Below the pieces are notes generated by a model. It saw only the letters and a list, made by a program, of their open reading frames with translations, had not been told where the DNA came from and did no database searches. The position numbers were made by a program, and so were the translations under genes. Of a stretch of DNA of 45,982 nt, positions 15,019 through 22,731 are shown one piece after another. Source of the stretch: JBPYFK01 sp051984675 (lineage in GTDB: Bacteria; Actinomycetota; Actinomycetes; Mycobacteriales; Pseudonocardiaceae); contig JBPYFK010000017.1 of NCBI GenBank assembly GCA_051984675.1, positions 1 through 45,982 of the forward strand, given 5' to 3'. The first letter of the stretch is position 1. Every line of letters starts with the position of its first letter.

Positions 15019-15055
15019 GCTGCGGTGCTCGTTACGATGGGTACCGCAGCTGTTT
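15019..15055 (+). terminator. Hairpin after tRNA-Thr
   Basis: GCTGCGGT at 15019-15026 pairs with ACCGCAGC at 15043-15050, followed by TGTTTT. It lies between the two tRNA genes and could separate them transcriptionally. Confidence 0.55.
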
Positions 15056-15057
15056 TG

Positions 15058-15080
15058 CGTGGGACATGTTGTGTCCCACG
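15058..15080 (+). other. Hairpin abutting the 5' end of tRNA-Met
   Basis: A perfect 9-bp inverted repeat CGTGGGACA/TGTCCCACG encloses the loop TGTTG and ends one base before the tRNA-Met 5' end. It may be a processing or regulatory element, or the second half of a double terminator. The function is not known. Confidence 0.5.
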
Positions 15081-15081
15081 T

Positions 15082-15154
15082 GGCGGTGTAGCTCAGTCGG
15101 TAGAGCAAGCGGCTCATAATCGCTGTGTCGTCGGTTCGAGTCCGGCCACCGCTA
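15082..15154 (+). tRNA. tRNA-Met (CAU anticodon)
   Basis: The 73-base cloverleaf has acceptor GGCGGTG/CACCGCT (one G-U pair) and discriminator A, D arm GCTCAGTCGGTAGAGC, anticodon loop CTCATAA and T loop TTCGAGT. The paired first base and the ordinary anticodon stem without three G-C pairs indicate elongator rather than initiator Met. It sits 52 bases before rpmG, as in mycobacteria. Confidence 0.93.
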
Positions 15155-15206
15155 CTTGAGCTGATGAGCCCGGACGGGTTTCCGAGCACGAGAGAAAGGC
15201 ATCGCC

Positions 15207-15377
15207 GTGGCTAAAGCCGCCACCGACGTTCGCCCCAAGGTCACCTTGGCGTGCGAAGAGTGCAAGGAACGCAACTACATCACGAACAAGAACCGGCGGA
15301 ACACTCCCGACCGGTTGGCGATCAAGAAGTACTGCCCGCGCTGCAACGCGCACCGGGTGCACAAGGAAACCCGCTGA
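15207..15377 (+). CDS. rpmG: 50S ribosomal protein L33
   Basis: The 56-residue zinc-ribbon ribosomal protein starts at GTG 15207 (MAKAATDVRPKVTLACEECK), preceded by AGAAAGG. Four cysteines are present as CEEC (16-19) and CPRC (43-46), so this is the zinc-binding C+ form of L33. A C- paralogue used under zinc limitation may exist elsewhere. Position downstream of tRNA-Met and upstream of the hadA gene matches the rpmG2 locus of Mycobacterium. A strong terminator follows 30 bases after the stop, so the had genes need their own promoter. Confidence 0.97.
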   Translation: MAKAATDVRPKVTLACEECKERNYITNKNRRNTPDRLAIKKYCPRCNAHRVHKETR

Positions 15378-15406
15378 GCGCTTAGCGGCAGGACAAGCTT
15401 GAATCG

Positions 15407-15440
15407 TGGACCCGATCCGGCCGACGCCGGATCGGGTCCA
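15407..15440 (+). terminator. Terminator of rpmG
   Basis: A perfect 15-bp stem TGGACCCGATCCGGC and its complement enclose the tetraloop CGAC. There is no T-run, but the stem is very strong. Confidence 0.8.
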
Positions 15441-15452
15441 CGCGCGTTCGTA

Positions 15453-15492
15453 CCCAGGTCACCCACCTGGGCTGGCCGCCAGCCGGTAATCT
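15453..15492 (+). promoter_or_regulatory. hadA promoter with candidate operator and leaderless start
   Basis: An inverted repeat CCCAGGT-CACCC-ACCTGGG lies at 15453-15471. A -10-like TAATCT lies at 15487-15492, seven bases before the hadA GTG (15500). No ribosome site fits, so the message is probably leaderless. The inverted repeat covers the -35 position and is well placed for a regulator. Confidence 0.55.
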
Positions 15493-15499
15493 GCGGGGC

Positions 15500-15964
15500 G
15501 TGCCGCTCGATCAGTCATTCATCGGACGCCAGTACCCGCCGACGCCGACCTACGAGGTCGGCCGCGAGAAGATCCGCGAGTTCGCCGACGCGATCAAGGA
15601 CGACTCGCCGCTGTACCGGGACGCCGAGGCGGCGAAGGCCGCCGGCTACCCCGACGTGATCGCCCCGCCCACGTTCGCGACCATCCTGTCCCTGCGCGCG
15701 CAGACTCAGATCGTCGACGATCCGCAACTGGGCCTGGACTACAGCCGCGTGGTGCACGGGCAGCAGGAATTCACCCAGCACCGCCCGATCCGCGCCGGTG
15801 ACCAGCTCGTCACGGTCGCGCACGTGGACAACATCACCACCCGCGCCGGCAACGACTTCCTTACCGTGCGCGTGGAAATCAGCACAGTCGACGGCGAGCC
15901 GGTGTGCACCGCGTCCTCCCAGCTGGTCGCCCGGGGGGCCGATGACGAAGGGGAGCAGGCATGA
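15500..15964 (+). CDS. hadA: (3R)-hydroxyacyl-ACP dehydratase subunit HadA (MaoC N-terminal type)
   Basis: The 154-residue hot-dog fold protein starts PLDQSFIGRQYPPTPTYEVG. The hydratase-2 loop is degenerate (DDSPLYRDAEAAKAAGYPD), without the catalytic Asp/His pair. This matches HadA, the structural and substrate-binding partner that dimerises with HadB. Together they dehydrate 3-hydroxyacyl chains during FAS-II or related fatty acyl elongation in the cytoplasm. GTG 15500 overlaps no ribosome site, but a TAATCT element sits seven bases upstream. The hadB start overlaps the stop by four bases (ATGA), so the subunits are translationally coupled. Adjacent rpmG and downstream tRNA-Trp-secE-nusG match the mycobacterial had locus. 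No hadC follows here. Confidence 0.92.
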   Translation: MPLDQSFIGRQYPPTPTYEVGREKIREFADAIKDDSPLYRDAEAAKAAGYPDVIAPPTFATILSLRAQTQIVDDPQLGLDYSRVVHGQQEFTQHRPIRAGDQLVTVAHVDNITTRAGNDFLTVRVEISTVDGEPVCTASSQLVARGADDEGEQA

Positions 15965-16410
15965 CGCAGACGCCGAACCGCCCGACGCCGCACCTGTCGG
16001 AAATCGCCAAAGGCGACGAGCTGCCGCCGCTGACCGTGCAGCTGAACCGCGCGGACCTGGTGCGCTACGCGGGCGCCTCCGGCGACTTCAACCCGATCCA
16101 CTGGAACGAGCGGTTCGCCTCGAACGTGGGACTGCCGGACGTGATCGCGCACGGCATGCTCACGATGGCACTGGCGGGACAGCTGGTCAGCGCCTGGACC
16201 GCCGATCCTGGCGCGATCGTGCACTACGGGGTGCGGTTCACCCGTCCGGTAGTCGTGCCGGACGACGGCGTGGGCGCCACCGTGGAGGTTTCCGGGAAGG
16301 TCGCGGCGAAGAACGACGACGGGACCGTGAAGGTCACGATCACCGCGCGCAGCGCCGGTCAGGGAGTTCTCGGCGGGGCGAACGCCACCGTCCGGCTCCC
16401 GCTGGACTGA
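15961..16410 (+). CDS. hadB: (3R)-hydroxyacyl-ACP dehydratase subunit HadB (MaoC type)
   Basis: The 149-residue catalytic subunit carries the hydratase-2 motif YAGASGDFNPIHWNE with Asp42 and His47 as the catalytic pair, followed by GLPDVIAHGMLTMAL. It should remove water from (3R)-hydroxyacyl-ACP as a heterodimer with HadA. ATG 15961 overlaps the hadA stop in ATGA. A convergent terminator lies 33 bases after the stop, and the next gene is on the opposite strand, so the operon is hadA-hadB only. In mycobacteria hadC follows and serves longer chains. Its absence suits a host without full-length mycolic acids, as in Pseudonocardiaceae (inference). Confidence 0.95.
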   Translation: MTQTPNRPTPHLSEIAKGDELPPLTVQLNRADLVRYAGASGDFNPIHWNERFASNVGLPDVIAHGMLTMALAGQLVSAWTADPGAIVHYGVRFTRPVVVPDDGVGATVEVSGKVAAKNDDGTVKVTITARSAGQGVLGGANATVRLPLD

Positions 16411-16442
16411 CCGTCGTCCATCCACTGTAGACGATCAAGCGA

Positions 16443-16484
16443 AAGGGCCGCTATCCGCCCGAAAACGGCAGGATAGCGGCCTTC
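16443..16484. terminator. Bidirectional terminator between hadB and the aminotransferase
   Basis: GGCCGCTATCC (16446-16456) pairs with GGATAGCGGCC (16471-16481) around a 14-base loop. The outer bases AAG/CTT extend the stem past one extra G. It is placed between converging genes. Confidence 0.75.
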
Positions 16485-16499
16485 GTCGATGCGCCCTCG

Positions 16500-17732
16500 C
16501 TACTTCGCTTCGCGCAGCAGGTCGCCCATCCGGCGCACGCCCTCGGCAAGGTCGTCGTCGCCGAGCGCGTACGACAACCGGAAGTAGCCCGGCGTCCCGA
16601 ACGCCTCGCCGGGGACCACGGCCACCTCGGCGTGCTCCAGCACCAGCTCCGCCAGCTCGACGCTGCTGCTCGGCCGCACGCCCCGGATCTCCTTGCCCAG
16701 CAGCTCCTTGACCGACGGGTACGCGTAGAAGGCACCCTGCGGCTCCGGGCAGCTCACCCCGGGGATGGCGGAGAGCATCTCGACGATCGTGCGGCGCCGC
16801 CGGTCGAAGGCGGCCCGCATCTCGGCGACCGCGTCCAGCGACCCGCTGACCGCCGCCAGCGCGGCCCGCTGGGAGACGTTGGCGACGTTGGACGACAGGT
16901 GCGACTGCATGTTGGTCGCGGCCTTGATGACGTCGGTCGGCCCGATCATCCAGCCGACCCGCCAGCCGGTCATGGCGTAGGTCTTGGCCACGCCGTTGAG
17001 CACCACGCAGGTGTCCGCGAGTTCCGGCACCACCACCGGCATCGACACGTGCTTGGCGTCGCCGTAGACCAGGTGCTCGTAGATCTCGTCGGTGATCACC
17101 CACAGGCCGTGCTCGGCGGCCCAGCGCCCGATCGCCTCGACCTGCTCCGGCGGGTAGATCGCGCCGGTGGGGTTCGACGGGGAGTTGAACAGCAGGACCT
17201 TGGTGCGCTCGGTGCGCGCGGCCTCCAGCTGCTCCACCGAAGCCCGGTAACCGGTCGATTCGTCAGTGGGCACCACCACCGGCACTCCACCGGCCAGCGT
17301 GATCGCCTCCGGGTAGGTGGTCCAGTACGGCGCGGGCATCAGCACCTCGTCGCCCGGGTCGAGCAGGGTGGCGAACGCCTGGTACACCGCCTGCTTGCCG
17401 CCGTTGGTCACCAGCACCTGGTTCGCCTCGACCGAGTAGCCCGAGTCCCGGGCGGTCTTGGCGGCCACGGCCTCGCGCAGCTCGGGCAGCCCGGCGGCCG
17501 GGCTGTACCGGTGGTTGCGCGGATCAGCGCAGGCCTCCGCGGCGGCCTCCACGATCGGCTGCGGGGTGGGGAAGTCGGGTTCGCCTGCCCCGAAACCGAT
17601 GACCGGCCGTCCAGCGGCCTTGAGTGCCTTGGCTTTCGCGTCCACCGCCAGGGTGGCGGACTCGCTGATCCCGCCGACCCGGGCGGAGATGCGTGGCTTG
17701 CCGGTTGCGGTCTGTGTTTCAGGTGCGGCCAT
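16500..17732 (-). CDS. aspC: Pyridoxal-phosphate aminotransferase, class I (aspartate aminotransferase type)
   Basis: The 410-residue fold-type I aminotransferase starts at ATG 17732 (MAAPETQTATGKPRISARVG). GAGG lies a few bases upstream, overlapping an earlier ATG at 17741. The PLP Schiff-base lysine is Lys250 in NGVAKTYAMTGWRVGW. Other cofactor residues are Asn187 (SPSNPTG), Asp215 and Tyr218 (VITDEIYEH), and Arg258. The N-terminal FGAGEPDFPTP is typical of the Igamma (bacterial AspB/AspC) group. It probably transfers the amino group between aspartate and 2-oxoglutarate in the cytoplasm, though arogenate or prephenate activity is possible in this group. This conserved neighbour of the had and tRNA-Trp-secE loci is oriented against both. 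Confidence 0.93.
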   Translation of the reverse strand: MAAPETQTATGKPRISARVGGISESATLAVDAKAKALKAAGRPVIGFGAGEPDFPTPQPIVEAAAEACADPRNHRYSPAAGLPELREAVAAKTARDSGYSVEANQVLVTNGGKQAVYQAFATLLDPGDEVLMPAPYWTTYPEAITLAGGVPVVVPTDESTGYRASVEQLEAARTERTKVLLFNSPSNPTGAIYPPEQVEAIGRWAAEHGLWVITDEIYEHLVYGDAKHVSMPVVVPELADTCVVLNGVAKTYAMTGWRVGWMIGPTDVIKAATNMQSHLSSNVANVSQRAALAAVSGSLDAVAEMRAAFDRRRRTIVEMLSAIPGVSCPEPQGAFYAYPSVKELLGKEIRGVRPSSSVELAELVLEHAEVAVVPGEAFGTPGYFRLSYALGDDDLAEGVRRMGDLLREAK

Positions 17733-18015
17733 GGCCCTCATCCTGTCAGACACGCCGGGCGCTCGGGGAGGCTCCCCGCACCGAACAACCTGCGTATCCT
17801 GGGGATGACAGGCTCGGGCACAGGCTGCCGGTTCGGGCGCCTTCCCGCCACGCCGGGGTGTGGTTGGAGGGCGTCGAGGAAGGTGCCGTACACTCTTGAT
17901 CCTGGGATGCCCGCACACCCGAAACCCCGCTTGTCGTTGGTCCGCTCTCCATGAGACCGGCGGGGAGGACGTTGGGCGTCCTGGACGCGGTTGGCGCGCT
18001 CAGCGTGCGGGCCGG

Positions 18016-18088
<73 letters not shown>

Positions 18089-18119
18089 CGTCGATGTGAA
18101 CGGTGAGCGGAGGATTGGC

Positions 18120-18524
18120 GTGAGCGAGGACCGCGAGCAGGAGCGCCAGGGGGCGGGGAAGGCTTCCCGGCCCTCCACCGCAGCCGCGCGTCGTGAGCGT
18201 CGCGCCTCCGCCCGTTCGACCGCCCGGAAGGGGCGGGATGGTGGCGTCGCCGAGTCGGACCTGGCGGGTTCGACCGGTACAACCGAGGCAAAGGGTCGAC
18301 CGACTCCGTCGCGGGATGGCAGGCAGCGTCGGGTATCGCCGATCAGGAAGATCGGGCGTTTCCTGCGTGAGGTGGTCGCCGAGCTGCGCAAGGTCATCTG
18401 GCCGACGCGCCGGCTGCTGGTGACCTACACGCTGGTCGTGTTGGTCTTCGTGAGCGTCATGGTGGCGTTCGTGGCGGGGCTTGATCTGCTCTTCGCCAAG
18501 GGCGTGAACTGGGTGTTCGGCTGA
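18120..18524 (+). CDS. secE: Preprotein translocase subunit SecE
   Basis: The 134-residue membrane subunit of the SecYEG channel starts at GTG 18120 (MSEDREQERQ), with GGAGG seven bases upstream. The conserved C-terminal SecE segment is clear: amphipathic FLREVVAELRKVIWPTRRLL at about 84-103, then one transmembrane helix (TYTLVVLVFVSVMVAFVAGLD) and a short tail. The N-terminal 70 residues are a long, basic, low-complexity extension (ARRERRASARSTARKGR) common in actinobacteria and absent from the minimal 60-residue form. It lies between tRNA-Trp and nusG, 80 bases upstream of the latter. Confidence 0.96.
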   Translation: MSEDREQERQGAGKASRPSTAAARRERRASARSTARKGRDGGVAESDLAGSTGTTEAKGRPTPSRDGRQRRVSPIRKIGRFLREVVAELRKVIWPTRRLLVTYTLVVLVFVSVMVAFVAGLDLLFAKGVNWVFG

Positions 18525-18604
18525 GCGTTTCCGGCCCACCCCGGTGGGACGGCGGCTGCGTCGATCGGCCCGGCACGCACGCACGAGAGGAAGCGAGACC
18601 GACA

Positions 18605-19465
18605 GTGACCACCCACCATGGGACCTCCCACGAGGGACAGGAGTCGACGGACCTGTCCGACGAGCAGGTGGACTTGGCACCGGAGGAGGCCGACGCCTCC
18701 GCCGAGCAGTCGCTCGCTGGCCTGAGTGAGGCGGCTGAATCCGAAGCGGCGGAAGAAGTCGGCGAGTCCCCGGAATCCGAGACGCCGGAATCCGAGACGC
18801 CCGAAGCCGCTGCGGAGCCCGCCGGCGAGGAACCCGCTGCCGAGGAAGAAGAACCCGACCCGGTCGAGGAGCTACGGCAGGCGCTGCGCCGCGCGCCGGG
18901 CGAGTGGTACGTGGTGCACTCGTACGCCGGGTACGAGAACAAGGTCAAGAGCAACCTGGAGACCCGCGCTCAGACCCTCGACGTGGAGGACTACATCTTC
19001 CAGGTCGAGGTGCCCACCGAGGAAGTCGCCGAGATCAAGAACGGCCAGCGCAAGCTGGTGCAGCGCAAGGTGCTGCCGGGTTACGTGCTGGTGCGCATGG
19101 ACCTCAACGACGCGTCGTGGTCCGCTGTCCGCAACACCCCGGGGGTGACCGGGTTCGTCGGTGCGACGTCGAAGCCGTCGCCGCTGACCATCAACGAAGT
19201 GCTGCGGTTCCTCGCGCCGCAGGCGGAGAAGCAGGCCAAGCCGGCCGCCGGCGGGAAGGCCGCCACCCCGGCCCAGGCCAAGCCGGCGGTGGAGGTCGAC
19301 TTCGAGGTCGGCGAGTCGGTTACCGTGATGGACGGTCCGTTCGCGACCCTGCCGGCGACGATCAGCGAGGTCAACGCGGACAACCAGAAGCTCAAGGTGC
19401 TGGTGTCGATCTTCGGACGGGAGACACCGGTCGAGCTGTCGTTCAACCAGGTTTCCAAGATCTGA
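18605..19465 (+). CDS. nusG: Transcription termination/antitermination factor NusG
   Basis: This is a 286-residue NusG. The NGN domain (about 99-205, GEWYVVHSYAGYENKVKSNL) binds the RNA polymerase clamp, and the C-terminal KOW domain (about 232-286, GESVTVMDGPFATLPATISE) contacts S10 or Rho. A Pro/Ala/Lys linker (AEKQAKPAAGGKAATPAQAK) joins them. The first 95 residues form a strongly acidic, disordered extension with repeats of ESETPESETPE, much longer than in the approximately 180-residue E. coli protein but usual for high-GC actinobacteria. GTG 18605 is preceded by GAGGAAG. It is probably cotranscribed with secE and followed by rplK after a 165-base gap. Confidence 0.97.
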   Translation: MTTHHGTSHEGQESTDLSDEQVDLAPEEADASAEQSLAGLSEAAESEAAEEVGESPESETPESETPEAAAEPAGEEPAAEEEEPDPVEELRQALRRAPGEWYVVHSYAGYENKVKSNLETRAQTLDVEDYIFQVEVPTEEVAEIKNGQRKLVQRKVLPGYVLVRMDLNDASWSAVRNTPGVTGFVGATSKPSPLTINEVLRFLAPQAEKQAKPAAGGKAATPAQAKPAVEVDFEVGESVTVMDGPFATLPATISEVNADNQKLKVLVSIFGRETPVELSFNQVSKI

Positions 19466-19630
19466 TCTCCGCTCCGCGCCTGCGGTAGGTGGTGATCTGG
19501 CCGGCTCGGGTGTCCGGTTTCTGGTGCCCGCAGGTCCGGCGGTCACGGGAAGGCGGCAGGTGCCGACCCGTGAAACGGCAGTGGCGCAGCCGGTGCTGCG
19601 CCGAAAACTGGATCAATCAGGAAGCACGAG

Positions 19631-20065
19631 ATGCCGCCCAAGAAGAAGAAGCTCGCAGCGATCATCAAGCTGCAAATTTCGGCTGGCCAGGCCAACCCGG
19701 CCCCTCCGGTGGGTCCGGCGCTGGGTCAGCACGGCGTGAACATCATGGAGTTCTGCAAGGCGTACAACGCCGCGACCGAGAACCAGCGTGGGAACGTGGT
19801 GCCGGTCGAGATCTCCGTGTTCGAGGACCGCTCCTTTGACTTCAAGCTGAAGACCCCGCCGGCGGCGAAGCTGCTGCTGAAGGCAGCCGGCGTGCAGAAG
19901 GGCAGCGGCGAGCCGCACAAGACCAAGGTCGGCAAGGTGACCATGGACCAGGTGCGGGAGATCGCGCAGACCAAGATGACCGACCTCAACGCGAACGACC
20001 TGGACCAGGCCGCCAAGATCATCGCCGGCACCGCCCGGTCGATGGGCCTGAACGTCGAGGGCTGA
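19631..20065 (+). CDS. rplK: 50S ribosomal protein L11
   Basis: The 144-residue protein of the GTPase-associated centre starts MPPKKKKLAAIIKLQISAGQ. It shows the N-terminal domain with the conserved PPVGPALGQHGVN loop, the site contacted by thiopeptides such as thiostrepton, and the rRNA-binding C-terminal domain (GKVTMDQVREIAQ, IIAGTARSMGLNVEG). The start has AGGAAG upstream. rplA follows after 87 bases. The 165-base leader after nusG is a plausible place for L1 autoregulation, though I could not define the L1 target. Confidence 0.98.
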   Translation: MPPKKKKLAAIIKLQISAGQANPAPPVGPALGQHGVNIMEFCKAYNAATENQRGNVVPVEISVFEDRSFDFKLKTPPAAKLLLKAAGVQKGSGEPHKTKVGKVTMDQVREIAQTKMTDLNANDLDQAAKIIAGTARSMGLNVEG

Positions 20066-20152
20066 CCGAGGTCGCCGACACGACCCGACATCACGGTGGG
20101 AGGGCTGAGCGCAGCCCGTCACCACAACTGATCCCTGTGGATGAGGACAGAC

Positions 20153-20866
20153 ATGGCAAAGCGCAGCAAGGCTTACCGGGAGGCTGCCCAGCTTGTGGAC
20201 CGTGCGCGTGTGTACACGCCGCGCGAGGCCGTTGAGCTGGCGAAGCAGACCTCCAAGGTGAAGATGGATGCCACCGTCGAGGTGGCGATGCGGCTGGGCG
20301 TCGACCCCCGCAAGGCAGACCAGATGGTCCGCGGCACCGTGAACCTGCCGCACGGCACTGGTAAGACTGCCCGCGTCGTGGTGTTCGCCACCGGTGACAA
20401 GGCCGCCGAGGCCGAGGCCGCCGGTGCGGACGTCGTGGGTTCTGAGGACCTGATCGAGCGAATTCAGGGCGGCTGGCTCGAGTTCGACGCGGCAATCGCC
20501 ACCCCGGACCAGATGGCCAAGGTCGGCAAGATCGCGCGGGTGCTCGGCCCGCGCGGCCTGATGCCGAACCCCAAGACGGGCACCGTCACGCCGAACGTCA
20601 CCAAGGCCGTCGCGGACATCAAGGGCGGCAAGATCACGTTCCGCGTGGACAAGCAGGCCAACCTGCACCTGCTGATCGGCAAGGCGTCGTTCGACACCGA
20701 CAAGCTGCTGGAGAACTACTCCGTCGCGCTGGACGAGGTGCTGCGGGCGAAGCCGTCGACGTCGAAGGGCCGCTACCTGAAGAAGGTGACCTTCACGACG
20801 ACCATGGGTCCCGGTATCCCGGTGGACCCGACCCGTACTCGCAACCTGCTGGAGGAGGAGGCGTAA
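20153..20866 (+). CDS. rplA: 50S ribosomal protein L1
   Basis: The 237-residue protein starts at ATG 20153 (MAKRSKAYREAAQLVDRARV). GAGGACA lies just upstream, so the longer frame from 20141 is not used. The L1 signature is intact: GGKITFRVDKQANLHLLIGK and the hinge region VLGPRGLMPNPKTGTVT. It binds 23S rRNA at the L1 stalk and classically represses its own operon. A perfect 16-bp terminator follows 20 bases after the stop and closes the rplK-rplA unit. Confidence 0.98.
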   Translation: MAKRSKAYREAAQLVDRARVYTPREAVELAKQTSKVKMDATVEVAMRLGVDPRKADQMVRGTVNLPHGTGKTARVVVFATGDKAAEAEAAGADVVGSEDLIERIQGGWLEFDAAIATPDQMAKVGKIARVLGPRGLMPNPKTGTVTPNVTKAVADIKGGKITFRVDKQANLHLLIGKASFDTDKLLENYSVALDEVLRAKPSTSKGRYLKKVTFTTTMGPGIPVDPTRTRNLLEEEA

Positions 20867-20886
20867 GGCACGCCTTCGAACTCCTG

Positions 20887-20923
20887 AGAAGGGCTGGGAC
20901 CCGAGCAGGGTCCCAGCCCTTCT
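20887..20923. terminator. Terminator of rplKA, shared with the convergent gene
   Basis: A 16-bp perfect stem AGAAGGGCTGGGACCC and its complement enclose the loop GAGCA. It lies between rplA and the opposing membrane-protein gene, so it can act in both directions. Confidence 0.85.
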
Positions 20924-20929
20924 CCGTGG

Positions 20930-21772
20930 CTACCGGCAGTCGGCCGGCTCGTTGCGATGACCGGAGATGATCCACCCGCCGTTGGGGGTTCGCGTCAACC
21001 CGAAAGCCCCCAGCCGGGGACCGCCATCGACGGTCATGCGGCAGGAGTAGATCGCCGCCCTCTGCTCGACGATCTCGACGGCGCCTTGACCGTAGTCCAG
21101 GTTGTTCTTGTACTTCGTGGGGTCGGTGACCTGCTGGTGCAGTCGCTGTGCGGCCGCGAGGCACGTGGGCGCCCCGTAGTCCGCCGCGAACCGTGCCCCA
21201 GCCGGCTCGTCGAACAGTTGGCAGGTGGCTTCCGGGGTAAACGCGATCTTGGAATAGACCCCGATGATGGTCTCTTTCGGATCGGTCGGGAGGACCGGAC
21301 TCAGACCGGGATTCTGGTTGCCCGGCGCCCCGGGCGAACTCTGGTCGCCGCCACCGAGGTAGCGGTCGATGGTGTAGTTGATTCCGGCGAAGACCAGCAG
21401 CACCGCCACGGCGAGGTAGATCAGGCGCCGGATGAACTTGAATCGCAGCAGTCGCAGGGCGCGCTTCCACCACGGGCGCATTCCCGAACTCCCCGCCGAC
21501 GGCGTGGTCCCGGGCTCCTGCCCCTGCTGCCGCTGCCATTCTTGGAATTTCTGGAACTCCAGGAACTGCTGGAACTGCCGTTGTTGCTCCGTATCCAGCG
21601 GTTGCGGGCGCCGATCTTCCCGGTTCAGCTCGCCGGGGTTCTGCTCGCCGGTCGTACCGGTGTCGCTCGTTTCGACGATCTCGGCGTCCACGACCTCCGG
21701 TGGCGGCGAGGACGGAGAGCGCTCGTTCTGGTGGTTTCCGGGCTGCTGCGTCGGGTCTGCCACGCCCAACAT
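20930..21772 (-). CDS. Hypothetical single-pass membrane protein
   Basis: The predicted 280-residue protein has a cytoplasmic N-terminal half that is acidic and then Gln-rich (QQRQFQQFLEFQKFQEWQRQ, about 63-82). A basic stretch and one transmembrane helix follow (about 116-133, LIYLAVAVLLVFAGINYT). The external domain of about 145 residues has three cysteines (CQLF, PTCLAAA, YSCRMTVDGG) and a terminal ADCR. The external part is small and mixed alpha/beta, but I do not recognise the family. The start is uncertain: adjacent ATGs at 21775 and 21772, or GTG 21763, with no strong ribosome site. It is inserted between rplA and rplJ on the opposite strand. Confidence 0.75.
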   Translation of the reverse strand: MLGVADPTQQPGNHQNERSPSSPPPEVVDAEIVETSDTGTTGEQNPGELNREDRRPQPLDTEQQRQFQQFLEFQKFQEWQRQQGQEPGTTPSAGSSGMRPWWKRALRLLRFKFIRRLIYLAVAVLLVFAGINYTIDRYLGGGDQSSPGAPGNQNPGLSPVLPTDPKETIIGVYSKIAFTPEATCQLFDEPAGARFAADYGAPTCLAAAQRLHQQVTDPTKYKNNLDYGQGAVEIVEQRAAIYSCRMTVDGGPRLGAFGLTRTPNGGWIISGHRNEPADCR

Positions 21773-21857
21773 CATGCCGTGGCCGGCAACCACCCCGGCC
21801 GGTCGGCCGGTGGGGTGCCTGGAATGCCGCGATGGTGCTGCCGTATCCTGGTTCGCG

Positions 21858-22035
21858 GTTCCACCAGAGACCGCTGGTCTTCTCCGCGCTTCACGCGACG
21901 GAGAACGAAGGTCCCGCGAGAGGCGGGCGGCCCGCGCAGGAGGACGAGGCAGCATCAGCGCCGGCGATCAGCCGGACTGGCTGTTCGCGGCGGATTGGCC
22001 GCGATCGCGCCCCGTGCCCTGCGCCGGGGCGTTTT
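21858..22035 (+). promoter_or_regulatory. L10 leader with attenuator, upstream of rplJL
   Basis: The leader contains CCAGAGACCGCTGGT (21863-21877), the purine-rich core near GAAGGTCCCGCGAGAGG, and GGCCCGCGCAGGAGG (about 21929-21943). These match the ribosomal protein L10 leader seen in bacteria, where L10-L12 bind to control rplJL. Downstream is an intrinsic terminator: CGCCCCG (22008-22014) pairs with CGGGGCG (22025-22031), then TTTT. It would act as attenuator about 85 bases before rplJ. A likely -10 TATCCT lies at 21844-21849, which places the transcript start near 21856. Confidence 0.85.
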
Positions 22036-22120
22036 GTCGTCTCCGGCCGGACTTGGATGTGGCTGAGCGGCTGGGACCGCGAGTGCCCCTGAAGTCCCGA
22101 GGCATCAGAGAGGAGGCGAC

Positions 22121-22645
22121 ATGGCCAAGCCCGACAAGGTCGATGCGGTCAGCGAGATCGCTCAGCGGTTCGACACCGCGACCGCGGCCGTCATCACCGA
22201 GTACCGCGGGCTGACCACGGCACAGCTCGCCGAGCTGCGCCGTGCCCTCGGCGAGGGCGCGACCTACCGTGTCGCGAAGAACACGCTGGTCAAGCGTGCA
22301 GCGGAGCAGTCCGGCGTGGAGGGGCTCGACGACCTTTTCAGCGGCCCGACCGCGATCGCCTTCATCGAGGGCGAGCCGGTGGACGCTGCCAAGGCGTTGC
22401 GTGATTTCGCCAAGGACAACAAGGCCCTGGTCATCAAGGGTGGCTACATGGATGGCCGCCCGCTGTCCTTGAGCGAGGTCGAGCGGATCGCTGACCTCGA
22501 CTCCCGCGAGGCCACCCTGGGCAAGCTGGCCGGTGCGATGAAGGCCAAGCTCAACGAGGCCGCTGGCCTGTTCGCCGCCCCGGCGTCCCAGGTCGCGCGG
22601 CTGGCTGCCGCCCTGCAGGAGAAGAAGGGCGGCGAGTCCGAGTAA
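22121..22645 (+). CDS. rplJ: 50S ribosomal protein L10
   Basis: The 174-residue protein starts MAKPDKVDAVSEIAQRFDTA behind AGGAGG. The N-terminal rRNA-binding domain (YRGLTTAQLAELRRAL, VAKNTLVKRAAE) is followed by the C-terminal helix (ASQVARLAAALQEKK) that carries L7/L12 dimers. It forms the base of the ribosomal stalk and, with L12, represses its own leader at 21858-22035. The rplL gene follows after 86 bases in the same operon. Confidence 0.98.
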   Translation: MAKPDKVDAVSEIAQRFDTATAAVITEYRGLTTAQLAELRRALGEGATYRVAKNTLVKRAAEQSGVEGLDDLFSGPTAIAFIEGEPVDAAKALRDFAKDNKALVIKGGYMDGRPLSLSEVERIADLDSREATLGKLAGAMKAKLNEAAGLFAAPASQVARLAAALQEKKGGESE

Positions 22646-22731
22646 GGCGACCAGGCCGAGCCCGACTCCACCCCATCCGTACCGAGAATCCCGCTCGCTG
22701 GTGCGGGCGCTGATGTGAAAGGAACGCCACC

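Noticed and set aside
16410..17740. hadC after hadB
   Set aside because: The next gene is a minus-strand aminotransferase, and no third MaoC-type frame lies in the interval.
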